Source: Cyclobacterium plantarum
Lineage (GTDB): Bacteria; Bacteroidota; Bacteroidia; Cytophagales; Cyclobacteriaceae
Assembly: GCF_011290685.1 (NCBI RefSeq)
Contig: NZ_JAANYN010000008.1
Span: 174,107-238,106, forward strand
Length of the DNA: 64,000 bases
Reading direction: 5' to 3'
Shown: positions 1 through 7,381 of the stretch, piece by piece
Layout of the letters: every line of letters begins with the position of its first letter
Numbering within the stretch: position 1 is the stretch's first letter
Position numbers and translations under genes: made by a program
The notes under the pieces: model-generated
The model's input: the letters and a program-made list of their open reading frames with translations, nothing else
Told to the model about the DNA's origin: nothing
The model's database searches: none

Positions 1-685
1 GGTGGTTACAAACGATCTCTGATTCTATTTGACCTTTTCCCTGACAGGTGCGGCATTCTCCATGCTCCACCAAACTACCCTCACATTTGGTACAGGTAAG
101 TCTCCCTTTCCCCTCACAACGGTCGCATTCAAAATATTCCAATATATTGAAAACATTTCTCTTAGTCACCAGACCATCACCGGTACAGCGGCTACAACCA
201 ATGATTCCAAGCCCTTTGCATAACGAACACTCTTGATCGGTGTGTCCTTCGCCATGGCAGGTTTGACATGTTTGATAGCGGTACCCCTTACTATCACAGC
301 GATTACAACTGGCTATTTCGGCAAGTGGTGCTTCCAGTTTTTCTATAAGGACTCTGGCTTCATCGTAGTGCTCTCCTTCAAATCCGTTGAGATCAAGGTA
401 CTTTTGGATAAAGCTGCTGCTATTGTGATACTGACCGAGTTCAAACAGGGTGGTAGCAAAAAAGTAAGGCATTTCCGGAGGAATTGGCAAATTGCTTTTG
501 ATGATTTCCCTAAAGTAATTGTTGGCCACCGTAAAGTTTTTATTTTCCATGGCATTAACAGCATTGTCCATCAATCTGGAAGTTGACCCAAGGTTAGGTT
601 GAAGCTGTGCATATGAGGGCCAATAAAGCATCCATAAAAGAAAAATAAAGGCGTATTTCCTCAATCTATTCAAACCAATTGTCAT
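1..685 (-). CDS. secreted TPR-like protein with DnaJ-type CxxCxGxG zinc-ribbon repeats (partial, runs off left edge)
   Basis: The frame starts at the ATG on the complement of 683-685, 20 bp inside the end of the endonuclease gene, and stays open to base 1, giving about 228 residues with no stop. A signal peptide is seen at residues 1-26 (hydrophobic core AFIFLLWMLYW, then SYAQ). Residues 40-115 look like TPR-type helices (NYFREII, TTLFELGQY). The rest is a chain of paired-cysteine motifs of the DnaJ central-domain kind: CNRCDSKG, CQTCHGEG, CSLCKGLG, CSRCTGDG, CDRCEGKG, CTKCEG, CRTCQGKG. In DnaJ such repeats bind zinc and unfolded protein. No J domain is visible. The protein is predicted to be exported, and its substrate is unknown. 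The overlapping start suggests translational coupling to the upstream nuclease gene. Confidence 0.8.
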   Translation of the reverse strand, partial: MTIGLNRLRKYAFIFLLWMLYWPSYAQLQPNLGSTSRLMDNAVNAMENKNFTVANNYFREIIKSNLPIPPEMPYFFATTLFELGQYHNSSSFIQKYLDLNGFEGEHYDEARVLIEKLEAPLAEIASCNRCDSKGYRYQTCQTCHGEGHTDQECSLCKGLGIIGCSRCTGDGLVTKRNVFNILEYFECDRCEGKGRLTCTKCEGSLVEHGECRTCQGKGQIESEIVCNH

Positions 686-1625
686 ATTTAATCTCATTTT
701 CTAATACCATTTCCAGGCTATCCGGTAGTACTTCGAAGAAATTCAAGCCGGAAAATTGCTCTAAACTATCCACAGAAACTACATGATCCAATAAAGGTCG
801 GTCTGATTTTTCATTTTTTAACAAAAAAGCTAACATTTTATACCCAGGGGGATGAATATCAAAGATCACTTTAAAAAAATAGTCCGGGACAAGCACCTGA
901 TTTTCTCCTATGACAAGGCGCTCATTTTGCTTGACTACCGGTCCTGTGATCACAAGGACATTTTCATAAGCTATGGCCCAGGAACGGACTTGTTCTTCTA
1001 TTTTTTTCCAAATGCCCCTGTTAAAACCAGGCTGCTGGGGCGAAACATTGCTCATATAAAAGCTGCTTTCCATGGCCTTCTCTGAATAAGTGAAATCAGC
1101 TGCAGGAGCCAGATGGCCTCTGTCATATCCCGATCTGTAGTAGTCGTCAGGATGTGCGGAGCCGGTAACTATTAGAAAATCTTCGGAAAAATCATCTGTA
1201 CGCTTGTGAATTCCCCTGAGCTTCTCAGGGCTTAACTGGTAAGCTACCCAGGAGGCTTGTTCCAATGATTCATCGTAACCAAGGGAATAATAGCCATGGT
1301 GGACTACCTGAAGCCTTTTTTCATCAGACCAGGCTGGTAACAAAAGGGATTGGATGTAGTCACTATCCATGAAAAAATGGGTTTCCTCTTTTGTTGGTTC
1401 CTTTTCTCCAAAGAATTGCTCCTTACCCTTTTGATTTTCTGTAGAATCCGCTTCTACATTTTCCTGAGGATTAGCGATTACCAGGATATCCTTGTTCTTT
1501 TTCCATTCCTTCCTGGCAAAAAAAGCCAGAAGCACAATCAAAACCAGAATGGAAAAATAAAATAAAGAAAAGTTTTTATTGGATCTATTAAGTCTTTTTG
1601 ATTTAATTTTATGCTGTTTTGTCAT
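666..1625 (-). CDS. DNA/RNA non-specific endonuclease, NUC1/EndoG family
   Basis: A 319-residue protein with a cytoplasmic basic N-terminus and one membrane segment at about residues 20-37, followed by a linker and a beta-beta-alpha-Me nuclease domain (about 105-310). The family signature DRGH is present at 168-171 (H171 is the expected general base), and N202 in FNRGIW is the expected magnesium ligand. This family cleaves single- and double-stranded DNA and RNA. The anchor predicts activity on the periplasmic side, perhaps scavenging nucleic acid or degrading incoming DNA. It overlaps the zinc-ribbon gene by 20 bp and is transcribed divergently from the flavoprotein at 1684. Confidence 0.88.
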   Translation of the reverse strand: MTKQHKIKSKRLNRSNKNFSLFYFSILVLIVLLAFFARKEWKKNKDILVIANPQENVEADSTENQKGKEQFFGEKEPTKEETHFFMDSDYIQSLLLPAWSDEKRLQVVHHGYYSLGYDESLEQASWVAYQLSPEKLRGIHKRTDDFSEDFLIVTGSAHPDDYYRSGYDRGHLAPAADFTYSEKAMESSFYMSNVSPQQPGFNRGIWKKIEEQVRSWAIAYENVLVITGPVVKQNERLVIGENQVLVPDYFFKVIFDIHPPGYKMLAFLLKNEKSDRPLLDHVVSVDSLEQFSGLNFFEVLPDSLEMVLENEIKYDNWFE

Positions 1626-1683
1626 TTGTTATTCTAAAAATGAATAATTTAACGGTGCAATTTATGAATACCTTACATATAAT

Positions 1684-2892
1684 ATGAAAATAGGAGTAGT
1701 TGGTGGCGGTGCGGCTGGATTTTTTGCAGCCATTCACGCAGCATACACCGGCAATAAAGTTAAACTTTTTGAAAAAAGTCCGAAAGTACTTTCGAAAGTA
1801 TTGGTGTCCGGAGGAGGGAGATGCAACCTGACTCAGGGGACCATTTTTTCAAACGAATTGTTAAAGGGATATCCTAGAGGCAGCCGATTTTTGAAAAAAG
1901 TGTTCCGCTATTTCAGTACATCCGACACCATGGCCTGGTTTGAAAGCAAAGGTGTTCTGCTCAAGACGGAAGCGGATTTACGGGTTTTCCCACAAAGTGA
2001 TGATTCCCGGACCATTGTTAATGTACTTTTAGACGAAGCTAGGAAATATCAGGTAGAAGTGGAGACCCGTCAGGCTATTCAAAAGGTTCTACCACTTGAT
2101 GGTGGTTTTTTGCTTCAGGGGAATGGATTTGAAGAAAAAGTAGATCGCTTGATCATTTGTTCAGGGGGAAGCAACAAAAAGGAAAGTTATTCCTTTTTAG
2201 AAAAGTTGGGACATTCGATAGTAGACCCCATCCCTTCGTTATTTACATTCAACACCCCTGATTCGGGATTAAAATTGTTAAAGGGAATCAGTGTTCCTCA
2301 TGGTAAAATCAGGTTTGAGGGGACAAAACTCCAATATTCGGGACCAATCCTCATTACCCATTGGGGGATTTCTGGTCCGGCTGTCCTGAAACTTTCCGCT
2401 TTTGGAGCCGATTGGCTGTATGATCATCAATATAAAGCTACGGTATTAATCAATTGGGATGAAAGCTTTACCGAGCCCGGATTAAAAGCAGCCTTGAATG
2501 CCTTTAAGCAGGCCCACCCCAAAAAAAATATCCTAAAAAATGCACTTTTTGACTTGCCAGCAAGGCTATGGCAATATTTAGTCGCTCATGCCGCTATTGA
2601 GGACCATTTGATTTGGGGAGAAATAAGCAAAAAAAAAATCAATAAATTGATAGAAAACCTATTCAACTTTTCATTAATAATCTCAGGAAAAACTACCTTT
2701 AAGGAAGAATTTGTCACTGCGGGGGGAGTGGATCTCCAGCAAATCGATGCCAACACCATGGAAAGCAAGTTGATACCAGGATTGTTTTTTGCAGGCGAGG
2801 TAATTGACGTGGATGGGATAACCGGAGGATATAATTTTCAAGCAGCCTGGAGTACCGGATTTCTGGCTGGGAAATCTTCAACTAAATTATAA
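1684..2892 (+). CDS. NAD(P)/FAD-dependent oxidoreductase, HI0933/BaiN (YhiN) family
   Basis: 402 residues, the usual length of the family. The N-terminal Rossmann fold has the FAD motif GGGAAGFFAA near residue 7, followed by the family-typical SGGGRCNLT at about 42-50, a middle insert domain, and a C-terminal FAD-contact segment around AGEVIDVDGITGGYN. The family includes BaiN, a flavoprotein implicated in bile-acid dehydroxylation, and E. coli YhiN. The true substrate here cannot be read from sequence. The next gene starts 2 bp after the stop, so they are probably cotranscribed. Confidence 0.85.
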   Translation: MKIGVVGGGAAGFFAAIHAAYTGNKVKLFEKSPKVLSKVLVSGGGRCNLTQGTIFSNELLKGYPRGSRFLKKVFRYFSTSDTMAWFESKGVLLKTEADLRVFPQSDDSRTIVNVLLDEARKYQVEVETRQAIQKVLPLDGGFLLQGNGFEEKVDRLIICSGGSNKKESYSFLEKLGHSIVDPIPSLFTFNTPDSGLKLLKGISVPHGKIRFEGTKLQYSGPILITHWGISGPAVLKLSAFGADWLYDHQYKATVLINWDESFTEPGLKAALNAFKQAHPKKNILKNALFDLPARLWQYLVAHAAIEDHLIWGEISKKKINKLIENLFNFSLIISGKTTFKEEFVTAGGVDLQQIDANTMESKLIPGLFFAGEVIDVDGITGGYNFQAAWSTGFLAGKSSTKL

Positions 2893-2894
2893 TT

Positions 2895-3242
2895 ATGGAG
2901 AAAAAGTATAAAAATATTGATTTCAAAAAAATTGAAGAAATGGTTGAAGACGATATGGTTTTTAGAAATCAATTGTTAGATGCCATTCAAGTTGCCGTTG
3001 AAGAACTCCGGACTGCCTATATCAGGGGAATAGAAGAGGAGAGTCTACCGACGATCAAACAGGCAAGACACAAAATCAAACCTACCCTAGGTCTGTTTGA
3101 TTTGGAAAAATTAGCCGTTATCATAGGAAATGGAAAGCGGTTAATGTTGGAAAAGGGTTTTGCTGATGGCATTGAGACGCATAAGAAAGAATTCCTTGAA
3201 GCAACAAATGATGTACTTGAGGAAGTGAAGGCATACAGGTAG
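2895..3242 (+). CDS. Hpt-like (histidine phosphotransfer) domain protein
   Basis: A small, mostly helical 115-residue acidic protein without a signal peptide. The stretch ARHKIKPTLGLFDLEKL (about 57-73) resembles the Hpt motif H-x-(L/I)-K-(G/P)-(S/T), with H59 as candidate phospho-accepting histidine and a helix on each side. Hpt proteins carry phosphate between receiver domains in phosphorelays. A stand-alone receiver follows about 200 bp downstream, which supports the idea, but no histidine kinase is close. The domain assignment is by motif only and a four-helix bundle of other function is possible. Confidence 0.55.
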   Translation: MEKKYKNIDFKKIEEMVEDDMVFRNQLLDAIQVAVEELRTAYIRGIEEESLPTIKQARHKIKPTLGLFDLEKLAVIIGNGKRLMLEKGFADGIETHKKEFLEATNDVLEEVKAYR

Positions 3243-3349
3243 TATTTGCTGAAAATCTTTTAGTCCAGCCAGGTTTTGAATTTTTGTTATATTGAGCGGA
3301 TAACAGCCAATGATTTTATTAATGTGTAGTGGAAGTGAAAGGGATGTAA

Positions 3350-3357
3350 TATCTTTG
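3350..3357 (+). promoter_or_regulatory. Bacteroidota -7 box TATCTTTG upstream of the receiver gene
   Basis: The octamer fits the Bacteroidota sigma consensus TAnnTTTG exactly and lies about 82 bp before the ATG at 3439. No convincing -33 TTTG is seen at the usual spacing. If used, the response regulator would have its own transcript separate from the Hpt gene. Confidence 0.4.
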
Positions 3358-3438
3358 CGGGATTGGGGTGAAGTTTATCTTTGAAAGTAAAAAACATACC
3401 TTAATTAATCCAATTAACGAAAACGTTCTGGTCCACAC

Positions 3439-3855
3439 ATGTGCATAAATCTGGTAGTAGTGGATGATAGTGATGTAGATATTTTAATCATCGAAGACGC
3501 TATCTCTGATATTTCATACCCTATTAATTTTAAGAGCTTTTCTCATCCCGAGAAATTTTTGAATTATATTGAAGGAATCAATCCGGAAATTTTTCAAATG
3601 GAAAAATTCATTATTATTTCTGATATCAACATGCCCAAAATCAACGGGTTTGAAATGCTGGAGCGGATCAGGGCAAACGCACACCTGGCCCTGGTTCCCA
3701 TCATCATGTTTTCCTCAAGTTCCAGTCATAGTGATGCCTTCAAATCTTTATCGTTGGGTGCCAATGCTTATCTGACAAAACCCCTTCAGATTGATGCCTA
3801 TCAGCAACTGATATGTGCCACTATAGAATTTTGGAGGCACCACCATCATTCCTGA
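3439..3855 (+). CDS. single-domain response regulator (CheY-like receiver)
   Basis: 138 residues made of one receiver domain. It has the acidic pair D9/D10, the phosphoacceptor D62 in SDINMP, the switch serine near 92 (IIMFSS) and the conserved K114-P115 in YLTKP. There is no output domain, so it should act by protein contact or as a phosphorelay intermediate. Its partner may be the Hpt-like protein just upstream. A histidine-rich tail (HHHH) ends the protein. Confidence 0.9.
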   Translation: MCINLVVVDDSDVDILIIEDAISDISYPINFKSFSHPEKFLNYIEGINPEIFQMEKFIIISDINMPKINGFEMLERIRANAHLALVPIIMFSSSSSHSDAFKSLSLGANAYLTKPLQIDAYQQLICATIEFWRHHHHS

Positions 3856-3866
3856 ATACTTTTGCT

Positions 3867-5066
3867 TTACAGCTTGGCCAATGCAAGTCCCGCCACTTTA
3901 TCTGCGATAGAAAGGGCACTGGTGGCTGCTGGAGAAGGTGCATTGATCACATGAACGGCTTGGATCGTCTCATGTATCGCAAAATCATCCAAAAGCCCTC
4001 CGTTCCTGTCGCATGCCTGTGCCCTCACACCAGCACCACCACTTTCCAGATCACTTTCCTGGATATCGGGTATCAATTGCTGAAGTGCCGCAGTAAAGGC
4101 CTTTTTTGAAAAGGATCGTTTGTACTCTCCCAAACCTGTTTTCCAATATTTTCCAGCCACTTTTTGTAGCCCGGGCCAGGTAATGGCTTCCAAAAATTCC
4201 TTCAGGTTAAAATCGCTTTTGCGGTAACCTTCTTTTTTAAAAGCAAGTACAGCATTGGGGCCGGCTTCTACTCCGCCTTTCATCATTCGGGTGAAATGGA
4301 CCCCTAAAAAAGGAAAATTTGGGTCTGGAACAGGATAAATCAAGTTCTTTACGAGATACTGCCTTTCTTTTTTGATTTTGTAATACTCACCCCTGAAAGG
4401 AATGATCCTGATGGGCAAGGTCGTTTTTTCGTGGAGTTCGGCAATTTTATCAGCATATAAACCGGCACAATTGATCAGCACTTTGGTAGTCAACTCACTA
4501 TTTAAAGTTTTAATAACGATTTTATTTTTCAAACTACCTATATTCTGCACCTTATGACTAAGAAGTATCTCTCCACCCAATGCCTGGAACTCTTTCCCAT
4601 AGCTAAGGGCAACCGCTTTGTAATCTACAATTCCGGTTTGAGGCACATGCAATGCACCGAGTCCGTTACAATAAGGTTCCAAATCCTTTAGCTCATCCAT
4701 GGTTATGGATTTTATCCCAGCCAGACCATTTTGCAAGCCCCTTTCCATCAGGAATTTTAACTGAGGCAACTGCTCTTTTTCAGTAGCAACAACCACCTTG
4801 CCGGTTATTTCAAAAGGAATATCATGGGTTTGGCAATATTGTACCAGCTGTCGGTACCCATCAATACAATTATTGGCTTTATGACCTCCGGGCTTGTAAT
4901 ACAAGCCCGAATGGATCACGCCACTATTGTTTCCTGTTTGATGCCTGGCCAGGGCCTCCTCTTTTTCAAGAATAGCTACTTTTAAATCAGGTTTTTGGAT
5001 TTTTATTTTTAATCCTGTTGCGAGTCCGACAATGCCTCCCCCTATAATGGTAATATCGTATTGCAT
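3867..5066 (-). CDS. lhgO: L-2-hydroxyglutarate oxidase
   Basis: 399 residues of the DAO/FAD family. The dinucleotide motif GGGIVG is at 9-14, and the segments TGNNSGVIHSGLYY (about 45-58) and GGVEAGPNAVLAF are typical of LhgO/YgaF and of L2HGDH. The enzyme oxidises L-2-hydroxyglutarate to 2-oxoglutarate, passing electrons to the quinone pool, a metabolite-repair and lysine-catabolism function. It converges with the receiver gene (11 bp between stops). A TATATTTG box lies just upstream. Confidence 0.88.
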   Translation of the reverse strand: MQYDITIIGGGIVGLATGLKIKIQKPDLKVAILEKEEALARHQTGNNSGVIHSGLYYKPGGHKANNCIDGYRQLVQYCQTHDIPFEITGKVVVATEKEQLPQLKFLMERGLQNGLAGIKSITMDELKDLEPYCNGLGALHVPQTGIVDYKAVALSYGKEFQALGGEILLSHKVQNIGSLKNKIVIKTLNSELTTKVLINCAGLYADKIAELHEKTTLPIRIIPFRGEYYKIKKERQYLVKNLIYPVPDPNFPFLGVHFTRMMKGGVEAGPNAVLAFKKEGYRKSDFNLKEFLEAITWPGLQKVAGKYWKTGLGEYKRSFSKKAFTAALQQLIPDIQESDLESGGAGVRAQACDRNGGLLDDFAIHETIQAVHVINAPSPAATSALSIADKVAGLALAKL

Positions 5067-5086
5067 AATTTTTGAATCTATATTGG

Positions 5087-5094
5087 CAAATATA
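5087..5094 (-). promoter_or_regulatory. candidate -7 box TATATTTG for lhgO
   Basis: The complement of 5087-5094 reads TATATTTG, a perfect TAnnTTTG match, about 20 bp before the lhgO ATG (complement of 5064-5066). It would give a very short leader. A -33 TTTG is not clear. Confidence 0.4.
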
Positions 5095-5172
5095 AAGGGT
5101 AGTAGGGTAACTTCTTTATAGTTTTATCCACTAAATGTTTGGAAGGGCTTTAAATTACCGTCATCCAGGCAG

Positions 5173-5865
5173 TTACCAAAGCTCATCCTCCTGTGATGAA
5201 TCCGAATCTTCCTTGAAGTAGGTGGCAAAATGAGCTTTCTCACTTTCTTCAACTTTAATTGCTGCTAAATGAATTAACCTATTGATTTCTAATAGTTTAT
5301 CGTAAGTGGGTTGTTGGATATGAAAAGGGATTTTGTACAGCAGATTTTTGTTTTTTTGCAAGGCTGAGTCTGGTGTAAAGAGAAAGGGCCATAAGGTTTT
5401 TGAACAGGAATAGCCGATGTGGTCGACATGGTAACTGTTCATGTAAGATGCTATTCTATCATTGATCTGATTGAAAAAGCTTTCTGATTCTCCCAGCCTT
5501 ACCCTGGATCCAGCCCTGGATTTCCCTTTTGTTTTCAGGTATTTAATCTGACTTTTGCCCTGTTTTTTTCTGACCATATAGGCTCTGAAAACTTTGTGGG
5601 ATATGTTGATGCCATTTTCAAAATATCCCACTGCGGCCATCCCGGCTCTCACCATGCACAAGATGTAATTTTTTTCTTCAAACTTTAATTGGCCAGTCTC
5701 AGGTATATATTCTGCTAATATAGGGAGCCTCAGCTCGGCAATCCTTGCATCTTCGTAAGTGATGCGGATCTTATGCTTTGACCCATCGTATTCGAAAAGC
5801 ATACCGTTTTCCTCGGCCCATTCCAAAAAATGCACTATTTCTTCGGCTTTGCTCAGTAAGTGCAT
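5173..5865 (-). CDS. Vms1-like release factor (bVLRF1-type peptidyl-tRNA hydrolase)
   Basis: 230 residues. The segment from about 76 to 142 (AAVGYFENG, then HKVFRAYMVRKKQGKSQ, then a basic stretch ending RLGESESFFNQI) matches the core of the Vms1/ANKZF1 VLRF1 domain, which is eRF1-related. The catalytic loop of eRF1 is GGQ and that of Vms1 is GSQ; here the equivalent is GKSQ at 103-106 with Q106 as the likely key residue. In eukaryotes this domain cleaves peptidyl-tRNA on stalled, split 60S ribosomes. A bacterial member is expected to release nascent chains in ribosome rescue. The C-terminal 70 residues are unassigned. No other rescue gene is adjacent. Confidence 0.72.
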   Translation of the reverse strand: MHLLSKAEEIVHFLEWAEENGMLFEYDGSKHKIRITYEDARIAELRLPILAEYIPETGQLKFEEKNYILCMVRAGMAAVGYFENGINISHKVFRAYMVRKKQGKSQIKYLKTKGKSRAGSRVRLGESESFFNQINDRIASYMNSYHVDHIGYSCSKTLWPFLFTPDSALQKNKNLLYKIPFHIQQPTYDKLLEINRLIHLAAIKVEESEKAHFATYFKEDSDSSQEDELW

Positions 5866-6043
5866 GGGTGTATTAAAGTTGTGATTGTCATGAAATTGTT
5901 ATGCTTATTGAGAGAATCAAATCCGGGATATTTCGGGAAAACCAATCAAAATTAAAGTTAATAGGACGGTTTGATGCTGGGTACTCTAAATTTTCATTTT
6001 TCATCAAATTTGGTACATTTAAGCAACCAATTTATAAAAACCC

Positions 6044-7237
6044 ATGAATATTGCTATGCTCGGATCCGGGTTTATTGCCCGATTTTATGCGGATACGCTA
6101 CATGCCCAAAGAAGGAGAGATCAAATCACCGCTGTATATTCCAGAAATGAAACAAATGCGAAAAGATTTGCCTCAGATTATGGATTGAATGCTTACAGCA
6201 CCAAAATGGCAAAAGTCATCAAAGATGAAAGCATCGATGCTGTTATCATTGCCCTGCCCAACCACCTGCACGAAGAAGCTGTGATGGCCTGCGCCAAATA
6301 TGGTAAAGCAGTTTTGTGTACCAAACCGCTTGGTAGAAATGCCAGCGAAGCCAAGCGCATGTTGGATGCTGTTGAACAAGCGGGGGTTTTTGCCGGATAT
6401 CTGGAGGATCTTTGCTATACCCCCAAGTTTCTGAAATCTGTTGATAGCGTACAGGCAGGCAGTTTGGGAAGGATATTGTGGACCAAATCAAGGGAAGCCC
6501 ATCCCGGCCCACATAGTGATTGGTTTTGGGACAAAGACCTTTCAGGCGGGGGAGCCATCATTGACCTGGGCTGTCATTGTGTGGAAATCGGAAGAAACTT
6601 TATCGGCAAATCCGTTCGACCTGTGGAAGTCATGTGTTGGGCTGATACCCAGGTACACCCTATTGAAGCAGAAGACCATGCTATCGGACTAGTGAGGTAT
6701 GAAAATGGTGCCATTGGTCAATTTGAAGTCAGTTGGACTTTTCGCGGGGGCATGGATTTGAGGGATGAAGTCATGGGAACAGAGGGTACTATTTGGCTGA
6801 ACAGCTTTTTGAGAACAGGTTTTGACATGTTTACTACCGGAAAAGGGGGGAAATATGTGGCAGAAAAAGCTGAGTCAGATTCCGGATGGTTATTTCCTGT
6901 GGGAGATGAAGCCCATGAATTGGGCTACCCGCACATGTTTACGGATATGTTTGATGCCATGGAGCAGGGCAGGGCACCCCTGGAGACTTTTTATGATGGA
7001 TATGTGGTGAATGCCATCCTGGATGCTGCGCTTTTATCGGCAAAAACCAAAAATTGGGAAAAAGTTATTTTGGAAGACTGGAGAGGAAAATCGGACCCCC
7101 GGCATGAAAAATCCTACGCTTCCCACGATGAAAAGTACTACCTGATCAAAAAGGAGCTTTTGCCAAATGGTGACGAGAAATTAATACTAAAGGACAAAAT
7201 AACGGGTGAAGTAAAGCAGGAAACGAAAAGAAATTAA
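6044..7237 (+). CDS. Gfo/Idh/MocA family oxidoreductase
   Basis: 397 residues. The N-terminal Rossmann domain starts with [17 protein letters not shown] (NAD(P) binding), and the family EKP motif is replaced by TKPLG near residue 92. The C-terminal alpha/beta domain contains [17 protein letters not shown], the usual substrate/dimer region with a catalytic-type histidine. Members oxidise or reduce sugar, inositol or amino-sugar derivatives. A short charged tail after about 360 is not part of the core fold. It stands alone ahead of a DUF5916 barrel gene. Confidence 0.87.
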   Translation: MNIAMLGSGFIARFYADTLHAQRRRDQITAVYSRNETNAKRFASDYGLNAYSTKMAKVIKDESIDAVIIALPNHLHEEAVMACAKYGKAVLCTKPLGRNASEAKRMLDAVEQAGVFAGYLEDLCYTPKFLKSVDSVQAGSLGRILWTKSREAHPGPHSDWFWDKDLSGGGAIIDLGCHCVEIGRNFIGKSVRPVEVMCWADTQVHPIEAEDHAIGLVRYENGAIGQFEVSWTFRGGMDLRDEVMGTEGTIWLNSFLRTGFDMFTTGKGGKYVAEKAESDSGWLFPVGDEAHELGYPHMFTDMFDAMEQGRAPLETFYDGYVVNAILDAALLSAKTKNWEKVILEDWRGKSDPRHEKSYASHDEKYYLIKKELLPNGDEKLILKDKITGEVKQETKRN

Positions 7238-7381
7238 CCATTGATACCTAAATGTGACAACCAATATAATTTACCCTGTTTTTCCGGAAAATTGTAGAAA
7301 TAAAAGGCTACAATAGGATTATTTACCTTAATATTGCCCTTCAAAATTAATTGTTTTAAAGGAAAATATTGGGTTTACGGT

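Noticed and set aside
343-564. Minus-strand open frame of 73 codons near the left edge
   Set aside because: It overlaps the zinc-ribbon gene in another frame and has no domain or signal.
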